Source of the DNA: Thauera sp. 2A1
Lineage (GTDB): Bacteria; Pseudomonadota; Gammaproteobacteria; Burkholderiales; Rhodocyclaceae
Length of the DNA: 64,000 nucleotides
Assembly (NCBI RefSeq): GCF_009469595.2
Contig: NZ_SSXV01000010.1
Coordinates: 62,001-126,000, forward strand
Reading direction: 5' to 3'
A model generated the notes under the pieces. That model was not told the origin of the DNA, made no database searches, and worked only from the letters and a program-made list of their open reading frames with translations. Positions 1-10,450 of the stretch are shown here, one piece after another. Within the stretch, counting starts at the first letter, position 1. Every line of letters starts with the position of its first letter. Both the position numbers and the translations under genes were made by a program.

Positions 1-895
<895 letters not shown>

Positions 896-1016
896 CGCGT
901 AAAATCCGGCACCGCTGTTTCGGGGAGCGGATTATCGCCGATCGTGGGCGAAGTCCGCGGGCTTCGAACGCCCCCTCCGCTCGCCGGCCCCCAATCCTCC
1001 ACGACACCGTCTTGCC

Positions 1017-1973
1017 ATGTCCGCCTTCAGCCTCCTCGTCATCAAGCTCGTCGCCGGGCTCCTCGCCGACCGCCTGTTCGGCGAGCCGCGACGCCTGCAT
1101 CCGCTGGTGGGCTTCGGCCGCTGGGCCGCGGCGGTGGAGCGCGCGGTGCGGCGCCGCGCCGAACAGCGCGCCGCCGGGGCGATCGCCTGGGCGCTGGCGG
1201 TGCTGCCCTGGGTCGCGCTGGCGGCCGCCCTGCGCGCGGCCCATCCGCTCGCGCACTGGCCGGTGGATGTCGCGCTGCTGTACTTCGCCCTTGGCGGGCG
1301 CAGCCTCGTCGAACACGCCGAGGCCATCGCCGCGCCACTCGCCGCGGGCGACCTGGAACGCGCGCGCGAACGCGTGGGCTGGATCGTGAGCCGCGACACC
1401 GCCGCGCTCGACGCCACCGGAGTGGCGCGCGCCGGCACCGAATCGGTGCTGGAAAACGGCAACGACGCAGTGTTCGGCGCGCTCTTCTGGTTTCTCGTTG
1501 CCGGCGGCTGCGGCGCGCTGCTGTTCCGTCTGGCGAACACGCTGGACGCCATGTGGGGCTACCGCACGCCACGCTACCTGCGCTTCGGCTGGGCGGCGGC
1601 ACGCATCGACGACGTGCTGAACGCGCTGCCCGCGCGCCTGACGGCGCTCACCTACGCGTTGCTGGGTCGCACCCGGCTTGCGCTGGCGTGCTGGCGCCGC
1701 CAGGCGCCGGCGTGGGACAGCCCCAACGCCGGGCCGGTGATGGCTGCCGGCGCCGGCGCGCTGGGTGTGTCGCTGGGTGGCGCCGCCCTCTATCACGGAC
1801 ACGTCGAGCAACGGCCGCCGCTGGGCGAAGGCGCGGTGCCGGATGCTGCCTCGATCCGCGCCGCGGTGCGTCTCGTCCGCCACGGGGTGCTGCTGTGGCT
1901 GGGTGCGGCAATGGTGCTGGCGCTGGCCGCACCCGCGCTCATCGCCGGGCTTGCGGGAAGCGCCGGTGCTTGA
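1017..1973 (+). CDS. cbiB: Adenosylcobinamide-phosphate synthase CbiB
   Basis: Membrane enzyme that attaches the aminopropanol (phosphate) arm to adenosylcobyric acid. The 318-residue length is normal for the family. Family motifs are [13 protein letters not shown] near residues 22-34, [13 protein letters not shown] in the middle and [20 protein letters not shown]. Several hydrophobic segments are spread along the chain, including one at the extreme C-terminus. The ATG at 1017 is the natural start. Its stop overlaps the GTG start of cobD by eight bases, so the pair is translationally coupled and their products act in successive or converging steps of the same arm assembly. The synonym cobD is used for this gene in Pseudomonas denitrificans nomenclature. 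Confidence 0.95.
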   Translation: MSAFSLLVIKLVAGLLADRLFGEPRRLHPLVGFGRWAAAVERAVRRRAEQRAAGAIAWALAVLPWVALAAALRAAHPLAHWPVDVALLYFALGGRSLVEHAEAIAAPLAAGDLERARERVGWIVSRDTAALDATGVARAGTESVLENGNDAVFGALFWFLVAGGCGALLFRLANTLDAMWGYRTPRYLRFGWAAARIDDVLNALPARLTALTYALLGRTRLALACWRRQAPAWDSPNAGPVMAAGAGALGVSLGGAALYHGHVEQRPPLGEGAVPDAASIRAAVRLVRHGVLLWLGAAMVLALAAPALIAGLAGSAGA

Positions 1974-2952
1974 GCACGGCGGTCGCTTGCGCCGCGCCGC
2001 AGCCCGCCATGGCATTCCGCTGGCCGACTGGCTCGACCTGTCCACCGGCATCAACCCGGTTGCCTACCCGGTTCCGCCTGTTTCCGCTGAGGTGTGGCAG
2101 CGCCTGCCGGAAGAGGACGACGGCCTGCAGGAAATCGCCGCCGCCTATTTCGGCACGCACGAACTGCTGCCCGTCGCCGGCTCGCAGGCAGCAATCCAGG
2201 CACTGCCTGCGCTGCTGCCCGGCGCACGCGTCAGCCTGCTCGCACCCAGCTACGCAGAACACGCACACGCGTGGCGCGGTCGCGCGGTGCACCAGTGCGA
2301 CGCCGCCGGACTCGACGCTGCGGTGGATCGCAGCGACGTGGTCGTGCTCGTCAATCCCAACAATCCCAGCGGCGTGCACTTCGCCCGCGACAGCCTGCTC
2401 GAATGGCACACGCGCCTGGCGCGACGCGGCGGCTGGCTGATCGTGGATGAGGCCTTCATCGATGCCGAGCCGGGCGCCAGCCTCGCGGCGCAGGCAGGCC
2501 TCCCCGGCCTCGTGGTGCTGCGCTCGCTGGGAAAGTTCTTCGGCCTTGCCGGCGCGCGCGTCGGATTCGTGCTGGCCCCGGCTGCGCTGCGGCTGCAGCT
2601 TGCGGAAGCGCTGGGGCCATGGGCGATCAGCGGGCCGGGACGCCACGCCGCGCGCCACGCACTGGCCGACCGCGACTGGCAGCAGCGCATGCGGCACAAG
2701 CTGACCGCCGACGGCGCGCGGCTCGCCGCCCTGCTGCAGGAAGCGGGCCTCGGCAGCGTATCAGGGCCGGCGCTCTTCAAATGGTTTGCGCACCCCCGCG
2801 CGGCAGCGCTTCACGAGGCGCTGGCGCGCCGCGGCATCCTGGTGCGGCTGTTCGACACGCCGGCCAGCCTGCGCCTCGGCCTGCCGCCCGACGAGGCGGC
2901 GTGGACACGGCTGCGCACGGGGCTGAGCGCCGCCCTGCACGACATCGCCTGA
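1966..2952 (+). CDS. cobD: L-threonine-O-3-phosphate decarboxylase (CobD/CobC)
   Basis: PLP-dependent fold-type I enzyme that makes aminopropanol phosphate, the linker CbiB uses. The 328-residue reading starts at GTG 1966, chosen because GGGAAG lies five bases upstream, the family N-terminus (LDLSTGINP at 23-31) then falls at the usual place, and the longer in-frame ATG at 1765 would lie deep inside cbiB. Visible motifs are NPNNPSG (130-136), DEAF (161-164) and the PLP lysine in [12 protein letters not shown] (K190). It overlaps the end of cbiB by eight bases. Called cobC in P. denitrificans and cobD in Salmonella; the homologous HisC aminotransferase is the main alternative, but the context makes it unlikely. 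Confidence 0.93.
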   Translation: MLEHGGRLRRAAARHGIPLADWLDLSTGINPVAYPVPPVSAEVWQRLPEEDDGLQEIAAAYFGTHELLPVAGSQAAIQALPALLPGARVSLLAPSYAEHAHAWRGRAVHQCDAAGLDAAVDRSDVVVLVNPNNPSGVHFARDSLLEWHTRLARRGGWLIVDEAFIDAEPGASLAAQAGLPGLVVLRSLGKFFGLAGARVGFVLAPAALRLQLAEALGPWAISGPGRHAARHALADRDWQQRMRHKLTADGARLAALLQEAGLGSVSGPALFKWFAHPRAAALHEALARRGILVRLFDTPASLRLGLPPDEAAWTRLRTGLSAALHDIA

Positions 2953-2954
2953 CC

Positions 2955-2973
2955 CGGGCCGCGCGTCGGCCCG
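2955..2973. terminator. GC hairpin between convergent genes
   Basis: A perfect 7-bp stem (CGGGCCG at 2955-2961, CGGCCCG at 2967-2973) with a 5-base loop sits in the 33-bp gap between the convergent cobD and M48 peptidase genes. No T-run follows on either side, so a role in ending transcription is only a guess from position and symmetry. Confidence 0.35.
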
Positions 2974-2985
2974 CGACCGCCCGCT

Positions 2986-4158
2986 TCAATCATCGTCCTG
3001 CGCGTCCAGGTAGCACTGCTGCCAATCTTCGCGAGTTTCCTCCCACCAGGCGCGATCGAACGCCCAGGACAGGGTCGAGAGCAGGGGCGCAAAGTAAGCG
3101 ACGGCGGCGGAAGTCTCGTCGCTCGCGGCCGCTCGCAAGGGCGCCCCGAGCGCGCGCAGTCGCTCGTGCAGCGTTGGATGCAGTGGCAGGCTGCCGCCCC
3201 CCGCATCGTAGTGGGACAGATCCTCCACGACCGATTCCCGGCGCAGGAAGCCCGCCGCCACGCCCAGCCCCATCTCGCGGTAGGGGCGGATGGACGGGCT
3301 GGGGAACTGCGTGCTGTGGGCCATCACCCTCGGCCAGTAATCCTGTTCCAGGAAGCGTGCCTTAAGGCCGATCTCGACCAGCGTCTCGCCCAGCAACGAC
3401 GCGCCGACCACTTGCGCAGCACAGGCATCGGCCTCGAACTCCTCGACTCGCGCCAGCCTCAGCATGTCGCGATAAAAGGGGTTGGCCTGGCGTTCGAGCC
3501 AGTCTGCCGCCCACGGAAAGTTCTCGAACGCCTCGTCCAGCACGCGCGCCCACCACGCGCGCAGATGTGCCCCCTGCGCGCCCATCCCCGAGCGCTGGCG
3601 TGCAAGATGGGCAAACTCATGCGCCAGCACCGCGTCCAGTTGTGCAGGCGACACGCTGTGTGCAAGCGGCAGGCCGATCAACAAATGCGTCCGGATGGGC
3701 CCGATCCAGCCCCATGCCGGGCGCTGCAGCACCAGTGCATTCATGTCGCTGCTGATCCAGACATTGCGCACCGGCGCAACGCCGAAACGCTGGGCGACGT
3801 CATCGATCACCTGGTAGAAGCTCTCCGCCGCCTGCCGCGGAAGCCGGATGCCGCCAGGCCCGGGCGAGGTATGCAGCACAACGCCGGCGAGGCGCACCGC
3901 ACACAAGGCCATGCTCACGCCGAGCAGGCTCCAGGCGCCCGCATGCGTCGGGTCGCCCCTCAGCACGGCCGCCCAGCTTTGGGCCATGGCGTGGAAGACG
4001 ACGACCAGCATGGCCAGCAGCGTGGCCGCCAGGAGCACCAGGCCGCTCGCCGAGAGCAGGCCCAGGCGACGCGCAAGGCGGGATCGAAGCTCGAACACTC
4101 TTGATTGAGGCGTCACGTCGCCACCACTCCCGCTCAAATCCCTTCGAACTTTCGACAT
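2986..4158 (-). CDS. Membrane-anchored M48-family zinc metallopeptidase
   Basis: Predicted integral-membrane zinc protease of the M48 (HtpX/Ste24-like) group. The zinc motif is HEFAH at residues 180-184, and the downstream glutamate ligand probably lies in EFEADACAA near 240-248. Two hydrophobic segments (about 38-58 and 72-96) precede the catalytic domain. The ATG at 4156-4158 (MSKVRRDL) is preferred over one 40 codons upstream because the extra N-terminus looks like out-of-frame noncoding sequence; the upstream Shine-Dalgarno is weak either way. The gene stands alone, convergent with cobD and divergent from rhlE by 285 bp. Substrate unknown; quality control of membrane proteins would be a family-based guess. 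Confidence 0.8.
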   Translation of the reverse strand: MSKVRRDLSGSGGDVTPQSRVFELRSRLARRLGLLSASGLVLLAATLLAMLVVVFHAMAQSWAAVLRGDPTHAGAWSLLGVSMALCAVRLAGVVLHTSPGPGGIRLPRQAAESFYQVIDDVAQRFGVAPVRNVWISSDMNALVLQRPAWGWIGPIRTHLLIGLPLAHSVSPAQLDAVLAHEFAHLARQRSGMGAQGAHLRAWWARVLDEAFENFPWAADWLERQANPFYRDMLRLARVEEFEADACAAQVVGASLLGETLVEIGLKARFLEQDYWPRVMAHSTQFPSPSIRPYREMGLGVAAGFLRRESVVEDLSHYDAGGGSLPLHPTLHERLRALGAPLRAAASDETSAAVAYFAPLLSTLSWAFDRAWWEETREDWQQCYLDAQDDD

Positions 4159-4308
4159 TAAGGGCCCGACGACAGGCAGCCAACAAGCCCAAGGCGGCAA
4201 GTTACCTAAAACAGGCACCCTTGTGAGAACTTCCTGTTTCAATCCGCATCGCTGCATTTCTTTCGCTGCAGCGCACAAAAACCCCTAGTCTGCGCTATAG
4301 TCGCCCGT

Positions 4309-4340
4309 GTGCCGCGCTTTTCTGTTGAACGATGCGGCAC
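4309..4340 (+). promoter_or_regulatory. Inverted repeat in the rhlE leader
   Basis: GTGCCGC (4309-4315) and GCGGCAC (4334-4340) form a perfect 7-bp inverted repeat about 100 bases before the rhlE start, followed by a GC-rich self-complementary stretch. If transcription starts upstream (a TATAGT lies at 4296-4301, without a clear -35), this would be a structured leader. Function unknown. Confidence 0.3.
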
Positions 4341-4443
4341 CTTCCAGAAACAGGGCCCGGCCCCTTTGCGCCCGGGACGACTCTCATGTGCCCGGTTCGG
4401 CGCCGTCCTCGGATGGACAGCGCGCCGCCGCAGAATACATTCA

Positions 4444-5994
4444 ATGACCACAGACACGACTTTCGCCAGCCTCGGGCTGGCCGAGCCGCTGCTTCGCGCC
4501 ATCGCCGAAGCCGGCTACACGCAACCGACCCCGATCCAGGCTCAGGCGATCCCGCAGGTGCTCGCGGGCGGCGACCTGCTCGCCGCGGCGCAAACCGGCA
4601 CCGGCAAGACCGCCGGCTTCACCCTGCCGGTGCTGCACATGCTGGCCGCCACCCATGCCCACCCGCATCCGCCCGGACGGCCACGCTGCCTGATCCTGAC
4701 GCCGACGCGCGAACTCGCCGCGCAGGTCGAGGAGTCGGTGCAGATCTACGGCAAACACGTGCCGCTCACGTCGCTGGTGATGTTCGGCGGCGTCAATATC
4801 AATCCGCAGATCGCCGCGCTGAAGAAGCGCGTCGACATCCTGGTCGCCACGCCTGGCCGCCTGCTCGACCACGTCGGCCAGAAAACGCTTGACCTGTCCG
4901 GCGTCGAGATCCTGGTGCTCGATGAAGCCGACCGCATGCTCGACATGGGCTTCATCCGCGATATCCGAAAGGTGCTCGCGCTGCTGCCGAAGAGACGCCA
5001 GAACCTGCTGTTCTCCGCCACCTTCTCGGACGAGATCCGCGAGCTCGCCGGCGGCCTGCTGCACCAGCCGCGCACGGTGGAAGTGGCGCCGCGCAACACC
5101 ACCGCGGAACGCGTGGAGCAGTCGGTGTACCTGATCGGCCAGAAGCAGAAGCGCGAACTGCTCGCGCACCTGATCAAGAAGCACCAGTGGTTCCAGGCGC
5201 TGGTGTTTACGCGCACCAAACATGGCGCCAACAAGCTCGCCGAATACCTCAGCAAGCACGACATCCCTGCAGCCGCCATCCACGGCAACAAGAGCCAGGC
5301 AGCGCGCACGCGTGCGCTGAGCGAATTCAAGGATGGCTCGCTGCCGGTGCTGGTCGCCACCGACATCGCCGCGCGCGGCCTGGATATCGACCAGTTGCCG
5401 CAGGTGGTGAACTTCGAGCTGCCCAACGTACCGGAAGACTACGTCCACCGCATCGGCCGCACCGGCCGAGCCGGTGCCGACGGCAACGCGATCTCGCTCG
5501 TCGATGCGGAAGAAGCCAAGCTGCTGGCCGCAATCGAACGCCTGATCAAGCGTCGCATCACGCGCGCCACCGCCGACGATTTCGTGCCCAGCGCGGGCGC
5601 GGAAGCGGCGCACGACGCCGACCACCAGCGCGAACCGCTGCCGCGCCGCGGCGGCCAGCCGCGCCGCGCCGACGGCAATGGCCGCAACGAACGCGCCGGC
5701 GCTGCGAAGGCGCCGTCGCCCTCGCGCCCGGGCAACCGCCCGCAAGGCAGTCCGCAGCGCGAAGTCGATGGCAACCGCGCCCCGCGCAACGCCACCCGCC
5801 CGGAAGCCGACGGCAACCGCATCCCGTCACCCCGTCCCGACGTCGACGGCAATCGCGCCACGCCGCCGCGGCGCAACGACGCCGGCGGCAGACGCAGCGA
5901 CCAGGCGGCGGCCCATGGCGAGCGTCAGGGCCAGAACCGCCGGCCTGCGCAGCGTCCCGCACTGTTCACGCCGCGCGGCAACGGCAACCGCTGA
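4444..5994 (+). CDS. rhlE: DEAD-box ATP-dependent RNA helicase RhlE
   Basis: Cytoplasmic RNA helicase for RNA remodelling, ribosome maturation or decay (family knowledge). All core motifs are present in 516 residues: Q motif around PTPIQ (27-31), AQTGTGKT (48-55), PTREL (86-90), TPGRLLD (135-141), DEAD (159-162), SAT (190-192) and HRIGRTGR (334-341). The tail after about residue 385 is low-complexity, rich in R, G, N and P, with a repeated DGNR unit preceded by V or A (three clear copies). Such basic tails bind RNA. The start is ATG 4444, since a 45-codon in-frame upstream extension lacks helicase homology. It is monocistronic, with a strong terminator after it. Confidence 0.95.
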   Translation: MTTDTTFASLGLAEPLLRAIAEAGYTQPTPIQAQAIPQVLAGGDLLAAAQTGTGKTAGFTLPVLHMLAATHAHPHPPGRPRCLILTPTRELAAQVEESVQIYGKHVPLTSLVMFGGVNINPQIAALKKRVDILVATPGRLLDHVGQKTLDLSGVEILVLDEADRMLDMGFIRDIRKVLALLPKRRQNLLFSATFSDEIRELAGGLLHQPRTVEVAPRNTTAERVEQSVYLIGQKQKRELLAHLIKKHQWFQALVFTRTKHGANKLAEYLSKHDIPAAAIHGNKSQAARTRALSEFKDGSLPVLVATDIAARGLDIDQLPQVVNFELPNVPEDYVHRIGRTGRAGADGNAISLVDAEEAKLLAAIERLIKRRITRATADDFVPSAGAEAAHDADHQREPLPRRGGQPRRADGNGRNERAGAAKAPSPSRPGNRPQGSPQREVDGNRAPRNATRPEADGNRIPSPRPDVDGNRATPPRRNDAGGRRSDQAAAHGERQGQNRRPAQRPALFTPRGNGNR

Positions 5995-6046
5995 CGCGCT
6001 GCCGTCGTCGCGCGCTGCCCTGCGGCGACCAGCACAATCCATTCCC

Positions 6047-6072
6047 AGGCCACCCGTTGCGGTGGCCTTTTT
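6047..6072 (+). terminator. Rho-independent terminator after rhlE
   Basis: AGGCCACC (6047-6054) pairs perfectly with GGTGGCCT (6061-6068) around a 6-base loop and is followed directly by a run of T to 6072. It lies 50 bases after the rhlE stop and is the clearest intrinsic terminator in the window. Confidence 0.9.
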
Positions 6073-6099
6073 CTTGTCCCGCCTGGCACGCTGCCTCAT

Positions 6100-6131
6100 C
6101 CATACGCACCAGTATGGAAAAACCGTATAAT
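6100..6131 (+). promoter_or_regulatory. Promoter with candidate operator for the CoA hydrolase gene
   Basis: A perfect TATAAT -10 box lies at 6126-6131. An inverted repeat CCATAC (6100-6105) / GTATGG (6112-6117) with a 6-base centre covers the place where the -35 box should be, and no good TTGACA is seen there. A repressor or activator bound to the dyad would control this promoter; its identity cannot be told from the sequence. Confidence 0.55.
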
Positions 6132-6172
6132 CACATGGTTCGCAACAAAAAAGACCACAGGAGCGGGAGAGG

Positions 6173-7474
6173 ATGATGTCGAACGTGCAAGCCCAGTACA
6201 CCCAGAAGCGCATGACCGCCGCGGACGCCGTGGCCATGATCCACGACGGCGAGACCGTCGTCGTCCCCACCGGGGTCGGCGAACCGCCCGCGCTGCTGCA
6301 TGCGCTGTCGGACCGCCGCCACAGCCTGCGCGACGTGGTGGTGAGCCAGATCCTGCCGCTGCGCAAGTACGGCTACCTGGACGAGACAACGCGCCACAAC
6401 GTCCGCCATGACGCCTATTTCTACGGCGGTGCGACGCGCCCCGGCGGCCAGGCCGGCTGGATCGACTTCCTGCCGGCCTACTTCTCCGAGCTGCCGATGC
6501 TGATCGACCGTGGCCTGAGCCCGGCCGACGTGGTGGTGTCGATGGCTTCGCCGATGGACGAGCACGGCTATTTCTCGCTATCGCTGGCACCTGACTACAC
6601 GATGGCGGCGGTGCGCCGTGCGCGCGTGATCCTGCTCGAGGTCAACCCCAACGTGCCCTTCGCCTACGGCGACTGCCACGTGCATATCTCCCAGGTGAGC
6701 GGCCTGGTGGAAAGCGACGAGCCGCTGTTCGAAGTCGGCCTGCCGAAGATCGGCCCGGTGCAGGAAGCGATCGGCAAGTACGTGGCCGACCTCATCGACG
6801 ACGGCTCGACGCTGCAGATCGGCTATGGCGGCATTCCCGACGCGGTGGTGATGCAGTTGCAGCACAAGCGCGACCTCGGCATCCACACCGAGATGATCGG
6901 CGATGGCATCCTGTCGCTGATCGACAGCGGCGCGGTCACCAACCGCAAGAAGACCTTCATGCCGGGCAAGACGGTGGCGACTTTCGCGCTCGGTTCGCAC
7001 AAGCTCTACCGCCACCTCGACCGCAACCCGGCGCTGGAGATGCATCCGGTCGATTTCACCAACGATCCGTACAACGCGGCGCGCAACGACAAGCTGTGCG
7101 CGATCAACGCCACGCTGCAGATCGACCTGCTCGGCCAGTGCGGCTCCGAAAGCCTGGGCCATCTCCCCTATTCCGGCACCGGCGGCCAGGTCGACTTCGT
7201 GCGCGCCGCCAACCGTTCCAACGGCGGCAAGGCCTTCATCGTGCTGCCTTCCACCGCGAAGAACGACACCGTGTCGCGCATCGCGCCGGTGCTGTCGCCG
7301 GGCACGCACGTGACCACCAGCAAGAACGACATCAACTATGTCGTCACCGAGTTCGGTATCGCCCAACTGCGCGGCAAGACCGCCAAGCAGCGCGCCGAGG
7401 CGCTGATCGGCATCGCCCACCCGGATTTTCGTGGTGAGCTGCGCGACGCGGCGAAGAAGATGAACCTGCTCTGA
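6173..7474 (+). CDS. Acetyl-CoA hydrolase/CoA-transferase family protein
   Basis: Family I CoA-transferase of the acetyl-CoA hydrolase / 4-hydroxybutyrate CoA-transferase type, acting on short-chain acyl-CoA in the cytoplasm. The 433-residue length is usual. HTEMIGDG holds the expected catalytic glutamate (E240), and the C-terminal signature GTGGQVDFVRAA is intact. Two ATGs in tandem (6173 and 6176) follow GGAG and GAGAGG, and either could start. The gene stands alone between a terminator and a convergent CBS gene. Hydrolase and transferase activity (acetate, succinate, propionate or butyrate as partner) cannot be separated by sequence alone. A dyad overlapping its promoter suggests substrate-responsive control. 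Confidence 0.85.
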   Translation: MMSNVQAQYTQKRMTAADAVAMIHDGETVVVPTGVGEPPALLHALSDRRHSLRDVVVSQILPLRKYGYLDETTRHNVRHDAYFYGGATRPGGQAGWIDFLPAYFSELPMLIDRGLSPADVVVSMASPMDEHGYFSLSLAPDYTMAAVRRARVILLEVNPNVPFAYGDCHVHISQVSGLVESDEPLFEVGLPKIGPVQEAIGKYVADLIDDGSTLQIGYGGIPDAVVMQLQHKRDLGIHTEMIGDGILSLIDSGAVTNRKKTFMPGKTVATFALGSHKLYRHLDRNPALEMHPVDFTNDPYNAARNDKLCAINATLQIDLLGQCGSESLGHLPYSGTGGQVDFVRAANRSNGGKAFIVLPSTAKNDTVSRIAPVLSPGTHVTTSKNDINYVVTEFGIAQLRGKTAKQRAEALIGIAHPDFRGELRDAAKKMNLL

Positions 7475-7491
7475 GCCCGGCAAAGGCGATG

Positions 7492-7515
7492 GCAACGCGG
7501 CGCACGCCGCGTTGC
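7492..7515. terminator. Perfect hairpin between convergent genes
   Basis: GCAACGCGGC (7492-7501) and GCCGCGTTGC (7506-7515) form a perfect 10-bp stem with a 4-base loop, between the stop of the CoA hydrolase and the stop of the convergent CBS gene. There is no T-run; a bidirectional hairpin terminator or mRNA 3' end stabiliser is likely from the position. Confidence 0.5.
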
Positions 7516-7522
7516 GCGCCGG

Positions 7523-7957
7523 TCACAGGATGACGGTGATTTCCTCGCGCCGCACCAGCTCGGTGCTGAAGGCTTCAGCATCCAGCGCCAGCGCATCGCG
7601 CGCCGACAGCAGGCCCACCGGCCGGCCGGAACGATCCACCACCGGTACGTGGCGGAAGCCCCCGTCGTACATCATGTGCAGCGCGTGACCGAAGGGCTTG
7701 TCGCCGCTGATCGTCTGCGGCTTGTGCGTCAACACGTCGCCGACCCGCGTCGCATCCGCGTCCAGGCCCGCGGCCAGAACCCGGAAGGTGGCGTCGCGCT
7801 CGGTGAAGATGCCGGTAAGCACGCCGTGCTCGGTGACAAGCGCCGCGCTCTGCCGGCGCTCCTTCATGAGCTGCGTGACGGCACGGACCGACAGGTCGAT
7901 CGGCACGCAGACGAAGGGCTGGTCGGCGATGACTTGGTGAATCGGACGGCTGGGCAT
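7523..7957 (-). CDS. Two-CBS-domain protein
   Basis: Small stand-alone CBS-pair protein (144 residues), a likely sensor of adenosyl nucleotides that modulates a partner enzyme or transporter. CBS1 covers about residues 8-65 (around VTEHGVLTGIFTERD) and CBS2 about 75-133 (around HVPVVDRSGRPVGLLSARD). The start at 7955-7957 is preceded by CAGGAGAC, a good Shine-Dalgarno at proper spacing, so the longer in-frame N-terminus is rejected. It is convergent with the CoA hydrolase and has no operon partner. The partner protein is unknown. An inverted repeat lies about 44 bases before its start. Confidence 0.85.
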   Translation of the reverse strand: MPSRPIHQVIADQPFVCVPIDLSVRAVTQLMKERRQSAALVTEHGVLTGIFTERDATFRVLAAGLDADATRVGDVLTHKPQTISGDKPFGHALHMMYDGGFRHVPVVDRSGRPVGLLSARDALALDAEAFSTELVRREEITVIL

Positions 7958-8250
7958 GGACTGTCTCCTGGTGGTCGTCGTATTGCCTGCGGGATGCCAG
8001 TCCCGTCTCACGACGGGATGGGAATCGTCAAGCTTCAACCGTGCCAGCACGCGACCATCCGCCCAAAAACCGCGAGAACGCCTCTCAAGGGATTGTTTAA
8101 TAACATTTTTCTAAGGGAAGACCGGGGGCGTCGCCGCCTCGTACGCAGCGCCCCTGAGCACTGTCCCATGCCCCGCCTGCGTGCATTGCAGCAGTTTTCG
8201 CACAGCCTTGGTGCGGGCCGCACACCTGCGCCGCCGCCTCACCGGCCGGA
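7958..8250. other. 293-bp noncoding interval with one hairpin
   Basis: No credible gene is visible. A perfect inverted repeat TCCCGTC (8001-8007) / GACGGGA (8012-8018) lies upstream of the CBS gene and could be an operator or leader hairpin. An AT-richer patch around 8090-8115 may contain the promoter of the CBS gene, but no clear boxes are present. Confidence 0.4.
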
Positions 8251-9099
8251 CTAGGCGAGCGCCAGCCCCATCGCCTCGCCCATGCGGATGGCGCGCGCCG
8301 GCGACCATTCCGGATTGAAGCGCACGCGGCCTTTCGGGAACAGCATCACCACCGTCGAGCCGAGCAGGAAGCGTCCCATCTCGTCGCCCTGCTTCAGCAC
8401 GACTTCGCCATCCTCGTACAGCCAGTCGCGCACCGTCGGCGTGCGCGGCGGATTCACCACGCCGTGCCACACGGTGGCCATGCTGCCGACGATGGTGGCG
8501 CCCACCAGCACCAGCACGAAAGGCCCGTCATACGACTCGAACACGCACACCACACGCTCGTTGCGCGCGAAGAGGCCCGGCACGCCGCGCGCGGTGGTCG
8601 GGTTCACCGAGAACAGCGCGCCCGGCACATAGATCATGCGTCGCAGGCGACCCGCGCAGGGCATGTGGATACGGTGGTAGTCGCGCGGGCTCAGGTACAG
8701 CGTGGCGAAGGCGCCATCCTCGAAGCGCGCCGCCAGCGCGGCGTCGCCTCCCACCAGCGCGGTGGTGGAGTAGCGGTGGCCCTTGGCCTGGAAGATCTGG
8801 TCGCGCTCGATCGCGCCGAACTGACTGATGGCGCCGTCGACCGGGCACACCAGCGGCGCCTGCGCCAGCGGCCGCGCACCGGCGCGCAGCGGCCGGGTGA
8901 AGAACTCGTTGAAGGTAGGGTAGCTGGCGATGTCGGGGTTGGCGGCCTCGTCCATGTTCACGCCGTAGCGCCCGACGAACCAGCGGATCACCGCCGTCGT
9001 CAGGCCGCCGGCGCGGGCGCCGGCGAGCTTGCCGGCAAGAACGGTCAGGGCCTGCTTGGGAAGCAGGTATTGCGGCAGCACGGCGAGGCGATCGGACAC
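8251..9099 (-). CDS. psd: Phosphatidylserine decarboxylase proenzyme
   Basis: Inner-membrane-associated enzyme that makes phosphatidylethanolamine. The 282-residue proenzyme self-cleaves at LGST (G247-S248), leaving a pyruvoyl group on the short alpha chain. Other family stretches are FFTRPLR, CPVDG (aspartate) and the histidine region [11 protein letters not shown]. The start is GTG at 9097-9099 ([14 protein letters not shown]), which matches the usual psd N-terminus; the much longer open frame upstream is noncoding. It is divergent from the HPP-CBS gene with a 145-bp gap that must hold both promoters. Downstream is a noncoding gap, so it appears monocistronic. Confidence 0.93.
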   Translation of the reverse strand: MSDRLAVLPQYLLPKQALTVLAGKLAGARAGGLTTAVIRWFVGRYGVNMDEAANPDIASYPTFNEFFTRPLRAGARPLAQAPLVCPVDGAISQFGAIERDQIFQAKGHRYSTTALVGGDAALAARFEDGAFATLYLSPRDYHRIHMPCAGRLRRMIYVPGALFSVNPTTARGVPGLFARNERVVCVFESYDGPFVLVLVGATIVGSMATVWHGVVNPPRTPTVRDWLYEDGEVVLKQGDEMGRFLLGSTVVMLFPKGRVRFNPEWSPARAIRMGEAMGLALA

Positions 9100-9244
9100 G
9101 TTGAAACCCGGAAGACGGCACAAGGCGCGGATTATAGCGGCAGCGGTCGGCACCCCGCCGCTGCAGCCCGCACGAAATCGGCCGTTCCCATTGCGCCGGG
9201 AGTGCTCGCGGGTGCACCATCGCAGCCCCGAAACATTCCTGTAA

Positions 9245-10435
9245 ATGAACGTGGCACCCGAATCCCGAAGCAGCGGAGCGCAGGCCCGTCTTCTTTCCTG
9301 GCTGCGCAGCTTCCGCCCCGCAGCGCACAATGCCAGCCACCGTGAGCGCCTGCTGGGCTGCGTCGGTGCCCTGCTGGGCCTGCTGATGACCGAATCGGTG
9401 AGCCATCTTGCACTGGGCGAGTCCAATCCCTGGTTCGTCGCGCCGATGGGCGCCTCGGCGGTGCTGCTGTTCGCCGTCCCGGCAAGCCCGCTGGCACAAC
9501 CCTGGTCCATCATCGGCGGCAACTTCGTGTCCGCGCTGATCGGCATCGGCTGCGCGCACTGGCTGGGGCACTCCGGCGCCGTCGGGGCGATCGCGGTGGC
9601 GCTGGCGATCGGCGTGATGTTCCAGTTGCGCTGCCTGCATCCGCCGGGCGGCGCGGTGGCGCTCACCAGCGTGCTGGGCGGACCGGCGATCGACGCCATG
9701 GGCTACAACTTCGCGCTGTGGCCGGTGGCGGTGAATTCAGCCTGCATGCTGCTGACCGCGCTCGCCTTCAACAACCTGTCGCGCCGCCGCTATCCGCACC
9801 GGCCACCGCTGCCCACGGCACAGCCTCACGGCACGACGGACCGACCGCCGAGCGAGCGCATCGGCATCACGCACGAGGATTTCGACGCGGTGTTGAAGGA
9901 GCACAGCGAACAGCTCGACGTCACCGTCGAAGACCTGGAGGAATTGGTCTATGCCGTCGAGCGGCGTGCCTACCGCCGCCACTTCGGTGAGATCCGCTGT
10001 GGCGACATGATGTCGCGCGACCTGCTCACGGTGACGCCCAAGCTGCCGCTGGGCGAAGCCTGGGAACTGCTGGTGAGCCACCGCATCAAGGCGCTGCCGG
10101 TGGTGGAGGGCGGGCGACGCCTGGTCGGCATCCTGTCGCTGCACGACTTTCTCGTGTCGCGCGCCACCCCCAGCGCGGCCGAGGGCGGGCAGGTGGATGC
10201 ACATCCGCAGGTCGTCGCCGACCTGATGTCCACCCACGTCGTCACCGTGCGGCCGGAGCAACCGATCGTCGACACCGTGCCACTGTTCTCGGACGCCGGC
10301 CTGCACCACCTGCCGGTGGTGAACGGCGCGCAGGAAGTCGTCGGCATGCTGACCCAGTCCGACCTCGTCGCGGCGCTGTTCCGCGCCGGCCTGGAGCAGG
10401 CTGCGCCGCGCGAGCCCGCGACGCGGGCGGGCTGA
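9245..10435 (+). CDS. HPP-family membrane protein with two CBS domains
   Basis: The 396-residue protein fuses an N-terminal HPP domain to a cytoplasmic CBS pair. The HPP part has about four hydrophobic helices between residues 35 and 180 and contains the name-giving motif [10 protein letters not shown]. The CBS domains occupy about 240-300 ([11 protein letters not shown] onward) and 320-375 ([11 protein letters not shown] onward). Bacterial and plastid HPP proteins have been linked to nitrite transport, so a nitrite or related-anion channel regulated by adenosine nucleotides is a plausible but unproven role. It ends 15 bp from the convergent cobA. Confidence 0.8.
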   Translation: MNVAPESRSSGAQARLLSWLRSFRPAAHNASHRERLLGCVGALLGLLMTESVSHLALGESNPWFVAPMGASAVLLFAVPASPLAQPWSIIGGNFVSALIGIGCAHWLGHSGAVGAIAVALAIGVMFQLRCLHPPGGAVALTSVLGGPAIDAMGYNFALWPVAVNSACMLLTALAFNNLSRRRYPHRPPLPTAQPHGTTDRPPSERIGITHEDFDAVLKEHSEQLDVTVEDLEELVYAVERRAYRRHFGEIRCGDMMSRDLLTVTPKLPLGEAWELLVSHRIKALPVVEGGRRLVGILSLHDFLVSRATPSAAEGGQVDAHPQVVADLMSTHVVTVRPEQPIVDTVPLFSDAGLHHLPVVNGAQEVVGMLTQSDLVAALFRAGLEQAAPREPATRAG

Positions 10436-10450
10436 ATCGGCGGCAAGCCC

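Noticed and set aside
4159..4278. Longer N-terminus for the M48 peptidase
   Set aside because: The 40 extra residues lack a ribosome-binding site and do not resemble a signal or family sequence.
4441..5745. 434-codon minus-strand open frame opposite rhlE
   Set aside because: Antisense shadow of the helicase; no motifs.
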